The notes: generated by a model from the sequence alone, not told the origin. Shown: positions 25,527-32,915, counted from the stretch's first letter. The stretch: DNA of 64,000 nt from Streptomyces sp. NBC_01283 (GCF_041435335.1 NZ_CP108430.1:3268501-3332500), one strand, 5' to 3'. Program-made: numbers and translations.

Positions 25527-25820
25527 CTATCCCTTCGAGGCAGGAGTGCGGGCGGGCTTGGGGGCGGGTGTGTCGGTGCCTGCGCGGTAGGTGCGGGCCC
25601 ACAGGTTGTAGAGGTGGCGCCCGACGCGTATGCGCTTGCCGGTGGCGTGGCAGCGGCGGCAGTCCTTGCCGCGCTTCATGCGGCCCTTGCGGTCGGTCTT
25701 CATCGCGAAGCCCCAACCACGGCACTTGCGGCAGTTGCCGAACGGCGAGGCGGCGCACACGGAGACGTAACACAGCGTCACGCCGAGAATCAGGGTGATA
25801 GCGAGCAGGGCAGGGGTCAT
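25527..25820 (-). CDS. Membrane-anchored zinc-ribbon-like protein
   Basis: A 97-residue protein with one N-terminal hydrophobic segment (LLAITLILGVTLCYVSVCA) and two CxxC pairs (NCRKCRGWGF and KDCRRCHATGK). These are placed like a DnaJ-type zinc ribbon. The C-terminal half is strongly basic. Such a fold could bind nucleic acid or protein at the membrane. ATG 25820 is preferred over GTG 25823 for spacing to GGAGG. It is the first gene after the presumed clt region downstream of traB. Confidence 0.65.
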   Translation of the reverse strand: MTPALLAITLILGVTLCYVSVCAASPFGNCRKCRGWGFAMKTDRKGRMKRGKDCRRCHATGKRIRVGRHLYNLWARTYRAGTDTPAPKPARTPASKG

Positions 25821-25863
25821 CACGGCCCTCCCGGGCGGGTTTCAGGGGTTTCCGCAGGTGGGC

Positions 25864-25949
25864 CGCTATCCGCTAGCGGCCTGATCAGAGCAGGTTTGGG
25901 GCGCTAGCGGGGTCGCTAACGTTAGCGGGGCGTGCCGCTAGCGCTAGCG
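25864..25949. other. Candidate clt / TraB recognition site: cluster of CGCTAGCG palindromes
   Basis: The perfect 8-base palindrome CGCTAGCG occurs at 25871, 25902, 25936 and 25942 (the last two overlap). CGCTAACGTTAGCG lies at 25914-25927, all within 86 bases just after the traB stop codon. In the studied Streptomyces plasmids, TraB's winged-helix end binds 8-base repeats in the cis-acting transfer locus (clt). The location and unit length fit. Binding itself is inference. Confidence 0.6.
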
Positions 25950-25960
25950 ACCCCGGATCC

Positions 25961-28153
25961 TCAGCCCGCGTCCCGCTTTCCGTCACGCTCCGCAATCGCG
26001 GTGGTGATGTGGGACCGGTCGACGCCCCGGCGGTTGACGACCTTGCCGTCCACCCGGCGGCCCACCTGGACGGTGGCGATGCCGTGCGGCTTGAGCGCCG
26101 CGTTCAGCGCTTCGGGGCCCCATCCCTCGTAGACCTCGGGCCGCAGTTCGGCGAGGCGGGTCACGATCGTCTCGGACCACAGCTTGGGTTCCTTGGCCGT
26201 GACCACGGCGAGGATGTCGGCGAGCAAGTCGTACGCGCTCGCGGTGACTTCCGGCTCCTCGCCCAGCGCGTGCCCGGAAAGCCTGCCCGCGTCTTCGCGG
26301 AGCTTGCGGGCCCGTGCGGCGATGCGGTCGGCTCCGGGGCCATCCACGTAGGCCGAGGAGACGATGCGGGCATCGGAGCCTTCGCCGACGAAGTAGTGGA
26401 TGCCCTTGTCACCCCAGGCGAACATGGTCGCCCGCACCCCGCGCTTGTAGGCGGAGGTGCCCAGGACCATGTCGTTTTCGAGCTGGCCCATGACTTTCAG
26501 GCACCAGCGGGCCGAGGCGTTCGCGGAGATCCCGGTGGGCAGCGCCTTCGCGTCGGGGCGCTGGGTGGCGAGCAGGAGCACGATGCCGGTGGCCGGACCG
26601 CGCTTGACCAGGTCGGTGGCGATCTCCTCGAACTCGTCCTTGTGCTTGGGGTGCTCGAACAGCACCTGGCACTCATCCACCCCGATCACGATGGGGTGCA
26701 GCCCAAGGGAGGGCTTGTCGGCGAGTTGGCTGGTCACCTTCGACTCCGGGCAGATGTCCCGCGGGAGCGAGCGGATCACCTTGGTCCGGCGCCGCAGCTC
26801 CTCGCGCAGCGCGCGGAAGTCGTTCAGCGCGTAGGTGATGGCCTCATCATCGTCCCCGGCGGCGTGCCGATGGGAGACCGCGTTGCCCACCGGATCGAGG
26901 TCGCCGGTGCCCTTCATGTCGTAGGTGTGCAGCTCAGCCCGCGAATCCAGCGCCGCAATCAGCAGCAGGAGACGCAGGAGGAAGGTCTTGCCCATGCGCG
27001 GGATGGCGCCGATGATCCCCGCGATGTACATGAGCGTGACTTCGACCCAGCGTCCTCGCTGGTCAGTGCCGTAGGCGACCGGCTTGAACAGGTTCACCGA
27101 ACCACTGGTGAGCAGAGGCCACTTGGGCTTCTTGGCGGTCGACATGTCCTGATCGCCGACCCACAGCACCAGGCGCCCGGTGTGCTCATCCGGCACGGCT
27201 TCGGGCCACACGCAGCCCAGCGGACGGCGCAGACCCGAAGCGAGCCGGTCACGGCGCTCGATCACGTCAGTGACCGTCACGCCGAAGGGCAAGTTGCCCT
27301 CCGCGCGCCATCCCGGACCATCCCGGGTGATCGGGGCAGTGAACTCGAACCCGTCCCGGCCCTTGCCCTGCGCCTGATTGATCGCCGGAATGCCCAGCGC
27401 CCCGAGTGCGCGCAGCACGATATCGCTGGTCAGCTTGGTTGCCTTGGGCAGTTCCACGGCCTTGTGGATGACCGGGTCATCCGCGCGGCGTCCGGCGAAG
27501 CCGAGCGCCATCGTGACCGCGCTGACCGAGATCGCCTGCAACCAAGTCGGGGCGAGCACGTAAATGGCGAGCGCTGCCCCCAGCCCGACGAACATCGACA
27601 GCACCGCGACCAGCGTGCGCAGCCGCACCCGGCCATCGCGCTGCCGCGAGAGCTTGAGGTACTCGGCCGCGTCCTCGCGACGCACGGCAGCCAGGCGCAC
27701 CGGCTCACCCTCGCGGTCGGCGACCCAACGCAGCGTCCCGCCCACGAACTTCGCCGCCCCGGCCGGTGCCTGGAGAGTGAGGCGGGCGGCGTAGATCGGG
27801 GAGCGCAGCGCGTGATAGCCGGTGGCGTGCGCATAGTGGCTGGCCACCCACGCGGTGGCCGTCTTCAGCTCCGCCATCGACCGCAGCCACTCCGGGACGA
27901 CCGCGCGACGGCGGGCACCCCGCAGTCGACCCAGGTAGCCCGGACCAGCAGCCTTCGCGGTCGGCTGGTCAACCATGACCGGACGCTCCGGACTGCCCGA
28001 CTCAACGCCCGGACCATCCGGAACGGGGTCGGGGGTGGCCGATTCGGCACGGGCGGTGCGGGCTGCGTCGAGGTCGACCACGTCGCCGCCAGCCTCGGTG
28101 GCCATCTCGGCTTCGAGCCGGTTGAACAGGTTGTTTTCGTCGTCGTGATTCAC
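25961..28153 (-). CDS. traB: FtsK/SpoIIIE-type conjugative DNA translocase TraB (TraSA-like)
   Basis: A 730-residue protein. It has an acidic N-terminus, membrane helices around residues 178-220, and an ATPase core with Walker A GAIPRMGKT (382-390) and Walker B IVIGVDECQ (Asp493). A C-terminal winged-helix-like region (about 660-725) follows, where FtsK family members read DNA repeats. In Streptomyces a single TraB hexamer moves double-stranded DNA into the recipient, without relaxase or type IV secretion. The gene is flanked by a conserved-loop hairpin upstream and the CGCTAGCG cluster downstream. Confidence 0.93.
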   Translation of the reverse strand: MNHDDENNLFNRLEAEMATEAGGDVVDLDAARTARAESATPDPVPDGPGVESGSPERPVMVDQPTAKAAGPGYLGRLRGARRRAVVPEWLRSMAELKTATAWVASHYAHATGYHALRSPIYAARLTLQAPAGAAKFVGGTLRWVADREGEPVRLAAVRREDAAEYLKLSRQRDGRVRLRTLVAVLSMFVGLGAALAIYVLAPTWLQAISVSAVTMALGFAGRRADDPVIHKAVELPKATKLTSDIVLRALGALGIPAINQAQGKGRDGFEFTAPITRDGPGWRAEGNLPFGVTVTDVIERRDRLASGLRRPLGCVWPEAVPDEHTGRLVLWVGDQDMSTAKKPKWPLLTSGSVNLFKPVAYGTDQRGRWVEVTLMYIAGIIGAIPRMGKTFLLRLLLLIAALDSRAELHTYDMKGTGDLDPVGNAVSHRHAAGDDDEAITYALNDFRALREELRRRTKVIRSLPRDICPESKVTSQLADKPSLGLHPIVIGVDECQVLFEHPKHKDEFEEIATDLVKRGPATGIVLLLATQRPDAKALPTGISANASARWCLKVMGQLENDMVLGTSAYKRGVRATMFAWGDKGIHYFVGEGSDARIVSSAYVDGPGADRIAARARKLREDAGRLSGHALGEEPEVTASAYDLLADILAVVTAKEPKLWSETIVTRLAELRPEVYEGWGPEALNAALKPHGIATVQVGRRVDGKVVNRRGVDRSHITTAIAERDGKRDAG

Positions 28154-28184
28154 TGAACGTTCCTCCCGTACAGCGGGGTTGGAA

Positions 28185-28226
28185 GGGGTCCGGGCGGCGC
28201 TTTGGTAGGCCGACCGTCCGGGCCCC
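28185..28226 (-). promoter_or_regulatory. Element hairpin, copy 4 (before traB), divergent member
   Basis: A 13-base-pair stem (28185-28197 with 28214-28226) includes two G-U pairs. The 16-base loop contains CTACCAAAG on the transcribed strand, similar to the CACCAAA loops of the other three copies. It lies 22 bases after the upstream stop codon and 31 bases before the traB start. Confidence 0.5.
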
Positions 28227-28247
28227 GATGAGCGAAGTCGTGCCAGG

Positions 28248-28634
28248 TCAGGCGGTGCACTGTTCTTCGGGGTAGGCGCAGGGCACGCACATGCCGAGCG
28301 AGGCCGGGATGCAGTACCCGGCGTCCAGGTGGCAGACCGGGCAGGTGCGGCGGGCGAGCATCGCCAGCGCGAGCGCGCCCCACTTGCGCGAGGTCATCGG
28401 CCGCACTGGAAGCGCCTTGTCGAGGCGGTAGAGGTAGGCGACCTTCGCGCCGGACTTCCGGCCGCGCTGGCGGATCATCACCTGAGCCGCTATCGGCTGA
28501 CCGCCCGGACGCAGCCCCTTCGCACGGAGCTGCCTGCGGGTGGCCAGGCCGTCCGGGGCGAGGCGCCAGGGGAACGTGGGCACGCCGTAGCGGGCGCCGC
28601 TGGGGTCGTAGCACTTGGCGTATGCGGTGCCCAT
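28248..28634 (-). CDS. RRQRL-motif zinc-binding protein
   Basis: A protein of 128 residues from ATG 28634, whose start shares a base with the preceding stop (TGATG). It has RRQLRAKGLRPGGQPIAAQV near the middle and a C-terminal four-cysteine cluster (TCPVCHLDAGYC, GMCVPCAYP). This matches a family of small zinc-binding proteins named for an RRQRL motif and common in Streptomyces mobile elements. No molecular function is known. It is coupled to the DUF2637 gene and lies upstream of traB. Confidence 0.75.
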   Translation of the reverse strand: MGTAYAKCYDPSGARYGVPTFPWRLAPDGLATRRQLRAKGLRPGGQPIAAQVMIRQRGRKSGAKVAYLYRLDKALPVRPMTSRKWGALALAMLARRTCPVCHLDAGYCIPASLGMCVPCAYPEEQCTA

Positions 28635-29641
28635 CACGCGGCCACTTGGTCGTCGCGGAGGTCCTGCACGCGGGCGTTGACCCAGCCGACCGACCAGCCC
28701 GTGCGATCGGCGATGGTGCGCACGGAGTCGCCCGCGGCATGCCCGGCACGGACGGCGGCGAGGGCGTCGGTCTCGTTCATCTTCGTGACCGACGCGGTGT
28801 TCACCGCTCGCGTCTGCGGGGTTGTCTTGGGCCGCGCGGCGCGTTCACGAGCGGCAGCCTCGGCCCGTTCACGGCTCTCGCGTTCGCGCTGTTCACGGGC
28901 GGCCCGCTCTTGCTGTTCACGCCGCTCGCGTTCGGCCCGCTCGCGGTCCTCGCGCTCCTGCTCGTACTGCCGCTGCTCGCGCCGGGCCCGTTCCTGCCGC
29001 TCGGCTTCCTCGCGACGGAGGCGTTCCTCATGTTCGCGCTGTTCACGGCGTTCTACGGCTTCCCGTTCGGCCCGCTGTGCTTCGAGCCGCTCAGCGTGTT
29101 CGCGAGCCTCGCGCTCCCGGCGTTCACGCATCTCGCGTTCGCGTTCACGCTCCTCGCGGGCGGCCCGTTCACGGGCCTGCCGTTCGCAGCGTTCACGCTC
29201 GGACTGCTCGGACTGTTCACGGGCGAGTTCATCCAGGCGCCGGGAGATCGCGCGACGGTAAGCGAGTCCGGCCTCTCCGGTCGCAATCAGCAGGGCGGGG
29301 GCAACGAGGTGAACACCCACGCCGACGAGATCACCCTTGAGCGCCGATTCGCCGATGTTGAGCGCGACCGTCATCAATCCGGTGAGCCAACGCAGGATGC
29401 CCGGCCACGTACCGGCCTCGCCCCCCAGACGGGCCACCGTGGAATCCAGGCGGATCACGATGACGACCGCGGAGTCGACCACGAGCGGCAGGATCGGTGC
29501 CGTCCAGTCCCACTCGGCAGCCGTGGTGCGCTGCACGAGCGGGGTAACCGTCAGGACGCTGAAGAGGATCGCGCCGAACGTGATCGTCCAGGTGCCTACG
29601 CTCAAGGTCCGTTCCGCGCCCGCGAGTTGCTTGGGCGTCAT
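28634..29641 (-). CDS. DUF2637 membrane protein with long charged coiled coil and C-terminal HTH (SpdB-like)
   Basis: About 335 residues from ATG 29641 (GAGGA upstream); ATG 29656, which overlaps the previous stop, is an alternative. The first 130 residues form the DUF2637 unit with four helices (for example WTITFGAILFSVLTV and HLVAPALLIATGEAGLAYRR). Residues 140-285 are an almost uninterrupted Arg/Glu heptad-like coiled coil (RERAEREREQ-like). The C-terminus has an HTH-like segment (VRTIADRTGWSVGWVNARVQ). DUF2637 proteins are regularly linked to Streptomyces transfer and spread genes. A membrane anchor joined to a DNA-binding end suggests tethering of element DNA. Confidence 0.8.
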   Translation of the reverse strand: MTPKQLAGAERTLSVGTWTITFGAILFSVLTVTPLVQRTTAAEWDWTAPILPLVVDSAVVIVIRLDSTVARLGGEAGTWPGILRWLTGLMTVALNIGESALKGDLVGVGVHLVAPALLIATGEAGLAYRRAISRRLDELAREQSEQSERERCERQARERAAREEREREREMRERREREAREHAERLEAQRAEREAVERREQREHEERLRREEAERQERARREQRQYEQEREDRERAERERREQQERAAREQRERESRERAEAAARERAARPKTTPQTRAVNTASVTKMNETDALAAVRAGHAAGDSVRTIADRTGWSVGWVNARVQDLRDDQVAA

Positions 29642-29652
29642 GGCGGCGGTCC

Positions 29653-29859
29653 TCATGCCGCACCGCCGATCCGCCGCAGCCGACGCCCGTGCAGGAGCCA
29701 CCCGGCGAATTGCACCAGGCCCCCGCCCGCAACGCCGAACCGCCAGGCGGGCTCATGCAGCACGAGCAGGCAGACGGTCGCGGCCACCATGGTCAGCGCG
29801 CCCACCACGATCAGGGCCAGCGCCCCGCCGCTGGGGGAAGGCTTCGTGTTCTCGCTCAT
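29653..29859 (-). CDS. Small membrane protein
   Basis: A 68-residue protein with two hydrophobic helices (GGALALIVVGALTMVAATVC and FGVAGGGLVQFAGWLL) and a basic end (HGRRLRRIGG). Start and stop are both ATGA-coupled to neighbours. The family is unknown and the role is probably with the spread proteins. Confidence 0.6.
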   Translation of the reverse strand: MSENTKPSPSGGALALIVVGALTMVAATVCLLVLHEPAWRFGVAGGGLVQFAGWLLHGRRLRRIGGAA

Positions 29860-30188
29860 GCCGCTTCCCCCGCCCCGGAGAACGTGCCGGCAGAGTGGGC
29901 AGCAACGCGCAGGAGCGGCACGGTGCGGGTGAGCGCGTCGGCATACAGCGCGTCCCACGCGGCCACTTCGTCGCCGCTCTCGCCCGCCTCCCGCAGCTCC
30001 GCGAGCATCTCGCGGGCCACGTCCAGACGGGCCGCGCGCTCCGCGCGGGACTCGGGCCTGAGCGGGCCACGAAACAGCTCCTGGAAGGCGTCCGTGTCGC
30101 TGTCCGCGGGCAGGTCGTCGAAGCCGAGCGCGAGCTCTTCGAACTCGGTCGTGTTCAGGGCCTCGTGGGTGCCGATGTAGCTACGCAT
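29856..30188 (-). CDS. Acidic hypothetical protein heading the spd-like operon
   Basis: A 110-residue soluble acidic protein, starting at ATG 30188 after AGGAG. It has FEELALGFDDLPADSDTDAF and ARLDVAREMLAELREAGESG. No domain is recognised. It is the first gene after hairpin copy 2 and is coupled by ATGA to the small membrane protein, so it heads a four-gene run that ends before traB. Confidence 0.55.
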   Translation of the reverse strand: MRSYIGTHEALNTTEFEELALGFDDLPADSDTDAFQELFRGPLRPESRAERAARLDVAREMLAELREAGESGDEVAAWDALYADALTRTVPLLRVAAHSAGTFSGAGEAA

Positions 30189-30220
30189 GGAGTGACTCCT
30201 GGATTCGAAGGAACGGAGAT

Positions 30221-30263
30221 GCCGGGGTGGCCTCGGTCTTTGGTGAGAGGCGGCCACCCCGGC
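30221..30263 (-). promoter_or_regulatory. Element hairpin, copy 2 (before the 110-residue gene)
   Basis: A 12-base-pair perfect stem (30221-30232 with 30252-30263) has a 19-base loop containing CCTCTCACCAAAGACC on the transcribed strand. Compared with copy 1 the stem sequence differs on both sides in a compensating way, while the loop is the same. It begins 11 bases after the DUF3307-like stop. Confidence 0.7.
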
Positions 30264-30274
30264 GAGAATGGGGG

Positions 30275-30724
30275 TCAGACGGTGGCGATGATGAGCGCGG
30301 CGACCAGCAGCCACAGGTGGTGGAAGGACTGGTCAAGGGCGTAGGCGCCGGTCCCGATGTGCGGGTTGTCGTCGCGCTCAGGGCGCGGGGCCCCGAGCCG
30401 GTAGAACTCGCCCTTGCCGGTCACCTTGGCCAGCCACGCGAGGGTGCTGCGGCGGTCGGCCCACCAGTGGGTGACGGCGTCGATGCCAAGGCCCAGCACC
30501 AGGCCGGGCACGCTCACGGAGAGGTTCAGCAGCCACAGGACCGGCAGCAACAGCACGAGCTTGGTGGCGGTCAGGGTGGCGACGTGCCGGGCGCCCGCGA
30601 GGCGGCCGACCCAGCCGGGGCGGCCCTTGTGCGCGGACTGACACGAGGTCTGCACCCAGTGATCGCCCACGCTGTGGGCGACGTACAGGGCGACGAACAC
30701 AGCAGCGAAGACGGCGGCAGCCAT
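30275..30724 (-). CDS. DUF3307-like membrane protein
   Basis: A 149-residue protein with an N-terminal hydrophobic segment containing AHSVGDHWVQT, a middle helix pair (KLVLLLPVLWLLNLSVSVPG), DAVTHWWADRR and a final HHLWLLVAALIIATV. The spaced His/Asp motifs in helices recall DUF3307 membrane proteins. The function is unknown. It follows the DUF4097-type gene on the same strand with a 38-base gap. Confidence 0.6.
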   Translation of the reverse strand: MAAAVFAAVFVALYVAHSVGDHWVQTSCQSAHKGRPGWVGRLAGARHVATLTATKLVLLLPVLWLLNLSVSVPGLVLGLGIDAVTHWWADRRSTLAWLAKVTGKGEFYRLGAPRPERDDNPHIGTGAYALDQSFHHLWLLVAALIIATV

Positions 30725-30762
30725 CGGGTAACTCCTTGCCAGAAGGGAGGAACGAGGGCTGA

Positions 30763-31536
30763 TCAGCCGTTCCGGACGCGGCCAGAGACACTGTCGGCCG
30801 ACACGCTCAGGTGACGGGCGCCAGAGACCCGGACGTCACCGGAGATGCTGCGGGCGCTCAGGTGCCCGGACGCGACGGCCGTGGCCTGCACGCGGATGTC
30901 GCCCGAGGTGGCCGCGAGCTGGGCATGACTCCCGCCGTACAGGGCCACCTCGATGTCACCGGAGACCGACTGCGCGGTGACCCGCTCGGTGACCCGGTTG
31001 ACCCGGACGTCACCGGAGGTGCTGTTCACCGTGAGGTCGCGGACGTCGCAGGCGTCCAGGTCACCGGAGACGGAGCGGATCTCCATCCGGTCGATGTCGC
31101 CCCACACCACAGTGTCCGCCGACGTGGTGGACAGAGCGAAGGACGACCCGGCGGGCACGTGCACGGTGGCCTCGATCTGGCTCACGGTCTGCATGCCGCC
31201 CGAACCGCCGGTGACGACACGGCCGTTGATGATGGTCATGCCGGTCACCGAGCCGTACACGGTGCCCATGGTCTGCGTGACGCGGTTGCCGCGCACGCTG
31301 GTCACCATCACATTGCCCGGCATCTCCGGAACCTCGATGCCGAGCGCCTGCCCGTTCTGCTCGCTGCGAGCCCGGTTGACCGCGTCGGCGGCAGGCCCCG
31401 TGCTGTCCTCGGTGTGCAGCACCACACGAGCGGTGGTGAGGTCCTGACTGACCTTCACGTGCACGCGGCCCATCTGGAGGGACAGGCCAAGCACGATCGG
31501 GCCGGGGGTCTGGGAAACGAAGGTGCGCTCGGTCAT
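30763..31536 (-). CDS. DUF4097-type beta-solenoid protein of the element
   Basis: A 257-residue protein from ATG 31536 (AGGAGA upstream). The C-terminal two thirds repeat SVSGDL / STSGDVRV / SVSGDIEV / ATSGDIRV / SISGDVRV, a regular beta-strand repeat of DUF4097 (adhesin-like putative). There is no signal peptide or anchor, so it is probably cytoplasmic. A second DUF4097 gene is on the chromosome at 55.8 kb. Why a mobile element carries one is unclear. Confidence 0.8.
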   Translation of the reverse strand: MTERTFVSQTPGPIVLGLSLQMGRVHVKVSQDLTTARVVLHTEDSTGPAADAVNRARSEQNGQALGIEVPEMPGNVMVTSVRGNRVTQTMGTVYGSVTGMTIINGRVVTGGSGGMQTVSQIEATVHVPAGSSFALSTTSADTVVWGDIDRMEIRSVSGDLDACDVRDLTVNSTSGDVRVNRVTERVTAQSVSGDIEVALYGGSHAQLAATSGDIRVQATAVASGHLSARSISGDVRVSGARHLSVSADSVSGRVRNG

Positions 31537-31567
31537 GGCGGATCTCCTGTTTCGCGGGAAGGGGCGA

Positions 31568-31603
31568 GGCGGTCGCGGTCTTTCTTGGTGAGAGGCGACC
31601 GCC
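31568..31603 (-). promoter_or_regulatory. Element hairpin, copy 3 (before the DUF4097-type gene)
   Basis: A 9-base-pair stem (31568-31576 with 31595-31603), extendable past one mismatch, has an 18-base loop containing CTCTCACCAAGAAAGACC on the transcribed strand. It lies 31 bases before the DUF4097-type start. Confidence 0.7.
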
Positions 31604-31641
31604 CCGGAGAAGCCCCACGCCGTGAGCACGGCGGGAGCGAG

Positions 31642-31684
31642 CGCCCCGGCGCGGGAGTCGAACCCGGCCTTCGACCATCGGGGC
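31642..31684 (-). pseudogene. tRNA-like 3' fragment (acceptor plus T-arm only)
   Basis: On the minus strand GCCCCGA at the 5' side pairs with CCGGGGC at the 3' side (six of seven pairs). They enclose a T-arm-like GGGTTCGACTCCC. There is no room for D and anticodon arms, and nothing suitable lies further upstream, so it is not an intact tRNA. It may be a relic of an attP site derived from a tRNA gene, or chance. Confidence 0.3.
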
Positions 31685-31743
31685 TGTTCGGACGGCTTGT
31701 CAGCCGACCTCGTTCGGTACAGGGCTGGTCCGGCGGCGAGCGC

Positions 31744-31911
31744 TCAGAACCAGCGGGATTTCTTCTTCGGCGTGATGTTGGGGCAGCCGTTGACCATGTG
31801 GTTCACGCACTGCGGGCAGTCCTCGCGAGGACCAAGGGCGCGGTGTATCCGCTTGTTGTGGGCGTGCTCCCAGCACTGCGGGCACTCGCCCGGAGGCGTC
31901 TGCGTCGCCAT
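31744..31911 (-). CDS. Small four-cysteine zinc-binding protein
   Basis: A 55-residue protein with two CPQC pairs (GECPQCWEHAH and EDCPQCVNHMV) and several His, ending KKKSRWF. It has an excellent AAAGGAG site seven bases before ATG 31911. It is likely to be a mini zinc ribbon. It is the first gene read leftward from the central control region opposite the GntR repressor. Confidence 0.7.
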   Translation of the reverse strand: MATQTPPGECPQCWEHAHNKRIHRALGPREDCPQCVNHMVNGCPNITPKKKSRWF

Positions 31912-32301
31912 GGCGGGCTCCTTTGTGATCGGGAATCGGATCGTTGCGCGCCCCGGACCGCATCCGATGCGGCGCCCTCGCGGCTGAATGCCGGGGCAGT
32001 GCGAAGCGAGGGCGAGCCCTCGCGAAGGTGCTGCGGATTTCAGATCACGCAATGCCGGTCACGCCCTGGAGGGCGGAACCGGGCAGGCCACCCGGCCCGA
32101 CATGGTCGGTCGGGATGGTGACCCGCACCCATCGACCACCCGTGTTCAGGCGGCTGGGTCGGCACGCTGTTCAGTTTTCAAGGCGGTTCCGCTCCCAGCC
32201 CGTCGGTGAGCGACTGAAGTCGCTCCCCCAGGTCTTCCTGCTGGTGCGCGTACTGCGGTTCGTGCGGCTCCGCCGGTTCAGACGGGCACTGACATGCAGG
32301 T
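31912..32301. other. Non-coding leader region of the leftward genes
   Basis: No convincing gene was found. The region holds a tight palindrome GCGAGGGC-GA-GCCCTCGC (32006-32023). A short leftward frame at 32,200-32,300 is rich in Arg/Ser/Thr but has no usual start codon. The region probably contains the leader and promoter of the leftward transcript. Confidence 0.4.
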
Positions 32302-32404
32302 CAAGTGGTTTCCCCTTGGATCGGGGCGACCACTTGCTAACTAGCTTGCACTAGTCTGCTGTGGTCCACAACCCTCGCGAGGTGATGCGCGCTAGTTCGC
32401 TGTG
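32302..32404. promoter_or_regulatory. Operator region of the GntR (KorSA-like) repressor
   Basis: Between the leftward genes and gntR there are: CAAGTGGT (32302) and its exact complement ACCACTTG (32329), 19 bases apart; the inverted repeat ACTAG-N6-CTAGT (32340-32355); and two direct CTAGTNNGCTGTGG copies (near 32351 and 32390). Clustered CTAGT half-sites fit autoregulation by the short GntR protein and control of the divergent transfer genes. Confidence 0.6.
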
Positions 32405-32421
32405 GTGGGTACCCTCAAGGA

Positions 32422-32757
32422 ATGACTGTCACAGGAGGGCCAAAGCCAAAGGCGGTGCAGGTCGCGGACGCACTCCGCGACGACATCAAGAAGATGAAGC
32501 CGGGGGAGAAACTCGCGTCTCAGCGAGAGCTGATGGACCGCTTCGGGTACGCAAGCCAGACCATCCAGAACGGGCTAGCCGCGCTCCGAGCCGAGGGACT
32601 GGTCGTGTCGGCGGGGAACTTGGGCAACTTCGTCAGCGACGGGTCTGCCCCAAGTGGCGACGTACGTGATGACATCAAGGAAATCCGCTCCCAACTCCAG
32701 GCGTTGACTGCACGGCTCGAAGCACTGGAAAACCGCTCCGCACCAGGTGGCGCTTGA
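32422..32757 (+). CDS. Short GntR-family repressor (KorSA-like)
   Basis: A 111-residue protein with a GntR winged HTH (QVADALRDDIKKMKPGEKLA, then QRELMDRFGYASQTIQNGLA) and a C-terminal coiled coil (IKEIRSQLQALTARLEALEN) in place of a large effector domain. Short GntR proteins such as KorSA of pSAM2 repress transfer and replication genes of Streptomyces elements and are themselves autoregulated. It is transcribed rightward, away from the tra genes. Operators lie directly upstream. Confidence 0.88.
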   Translation: MTVTGGPKPKAVQVADALRDDIKKMKPGEKLASQRELMDRFGYASQTIQNGLAALRAEGLVVSAGNLGNFVSDGSAPSGDVRDDIKEIRSQLQALTARLEALENRSAPGGA

Positions 32758-32805
32758 TCTGCAATCAGCATGGGAGTAACGGAGCGTGTGGGGTAAGTGA
32801 CAGCC

Positions 32806-32870
32806 CTGGGGACGATGGGAGGAGCTGGGGACATGTCCAGTGACACCCCCCTGTCCCCTTCCCTGTCCCC
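32806..32870. promoter_or_regulatory. Repeated GGGGAC/GTCCCC sites upstream of the XRE regulator
   Basis: CTGGGGAC occurs at 32806 and 32825. GTCCCC occurs in opposite orientation at 32853 and 32865. The second direct copy is part of CTGGGGACATGTCCAG. These four half-sites upstream of the start at 32916 are probably autoregulatory sites. Confidence 0.45.
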
Positions 32871-32915
32871 CCGGCTCGGGCGCGAGACTCGGAGTAGGCA
32901 TTCGGAGGAGGGCGC

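Noticed and set aside
26009..28156. Plus-strand frame of about 715 codons opposite traB
   Set aside because: Shadow of traB; the minus-strand product has clear Walker motifs and family structure.
31642..31740. Intact tRNA gene
   Set aside because: Only acceptor and T-arm can be folded. No D arm, anticodon arm or matching 5' acceptor was found at tRNA distance.
32200..32300. Short leftward Arg/Ser/Thr-rich frame
   Set aside because: No ATG, GTG or TTG start with a ribosome binding site in the frame. It probably belongs to the leader region.
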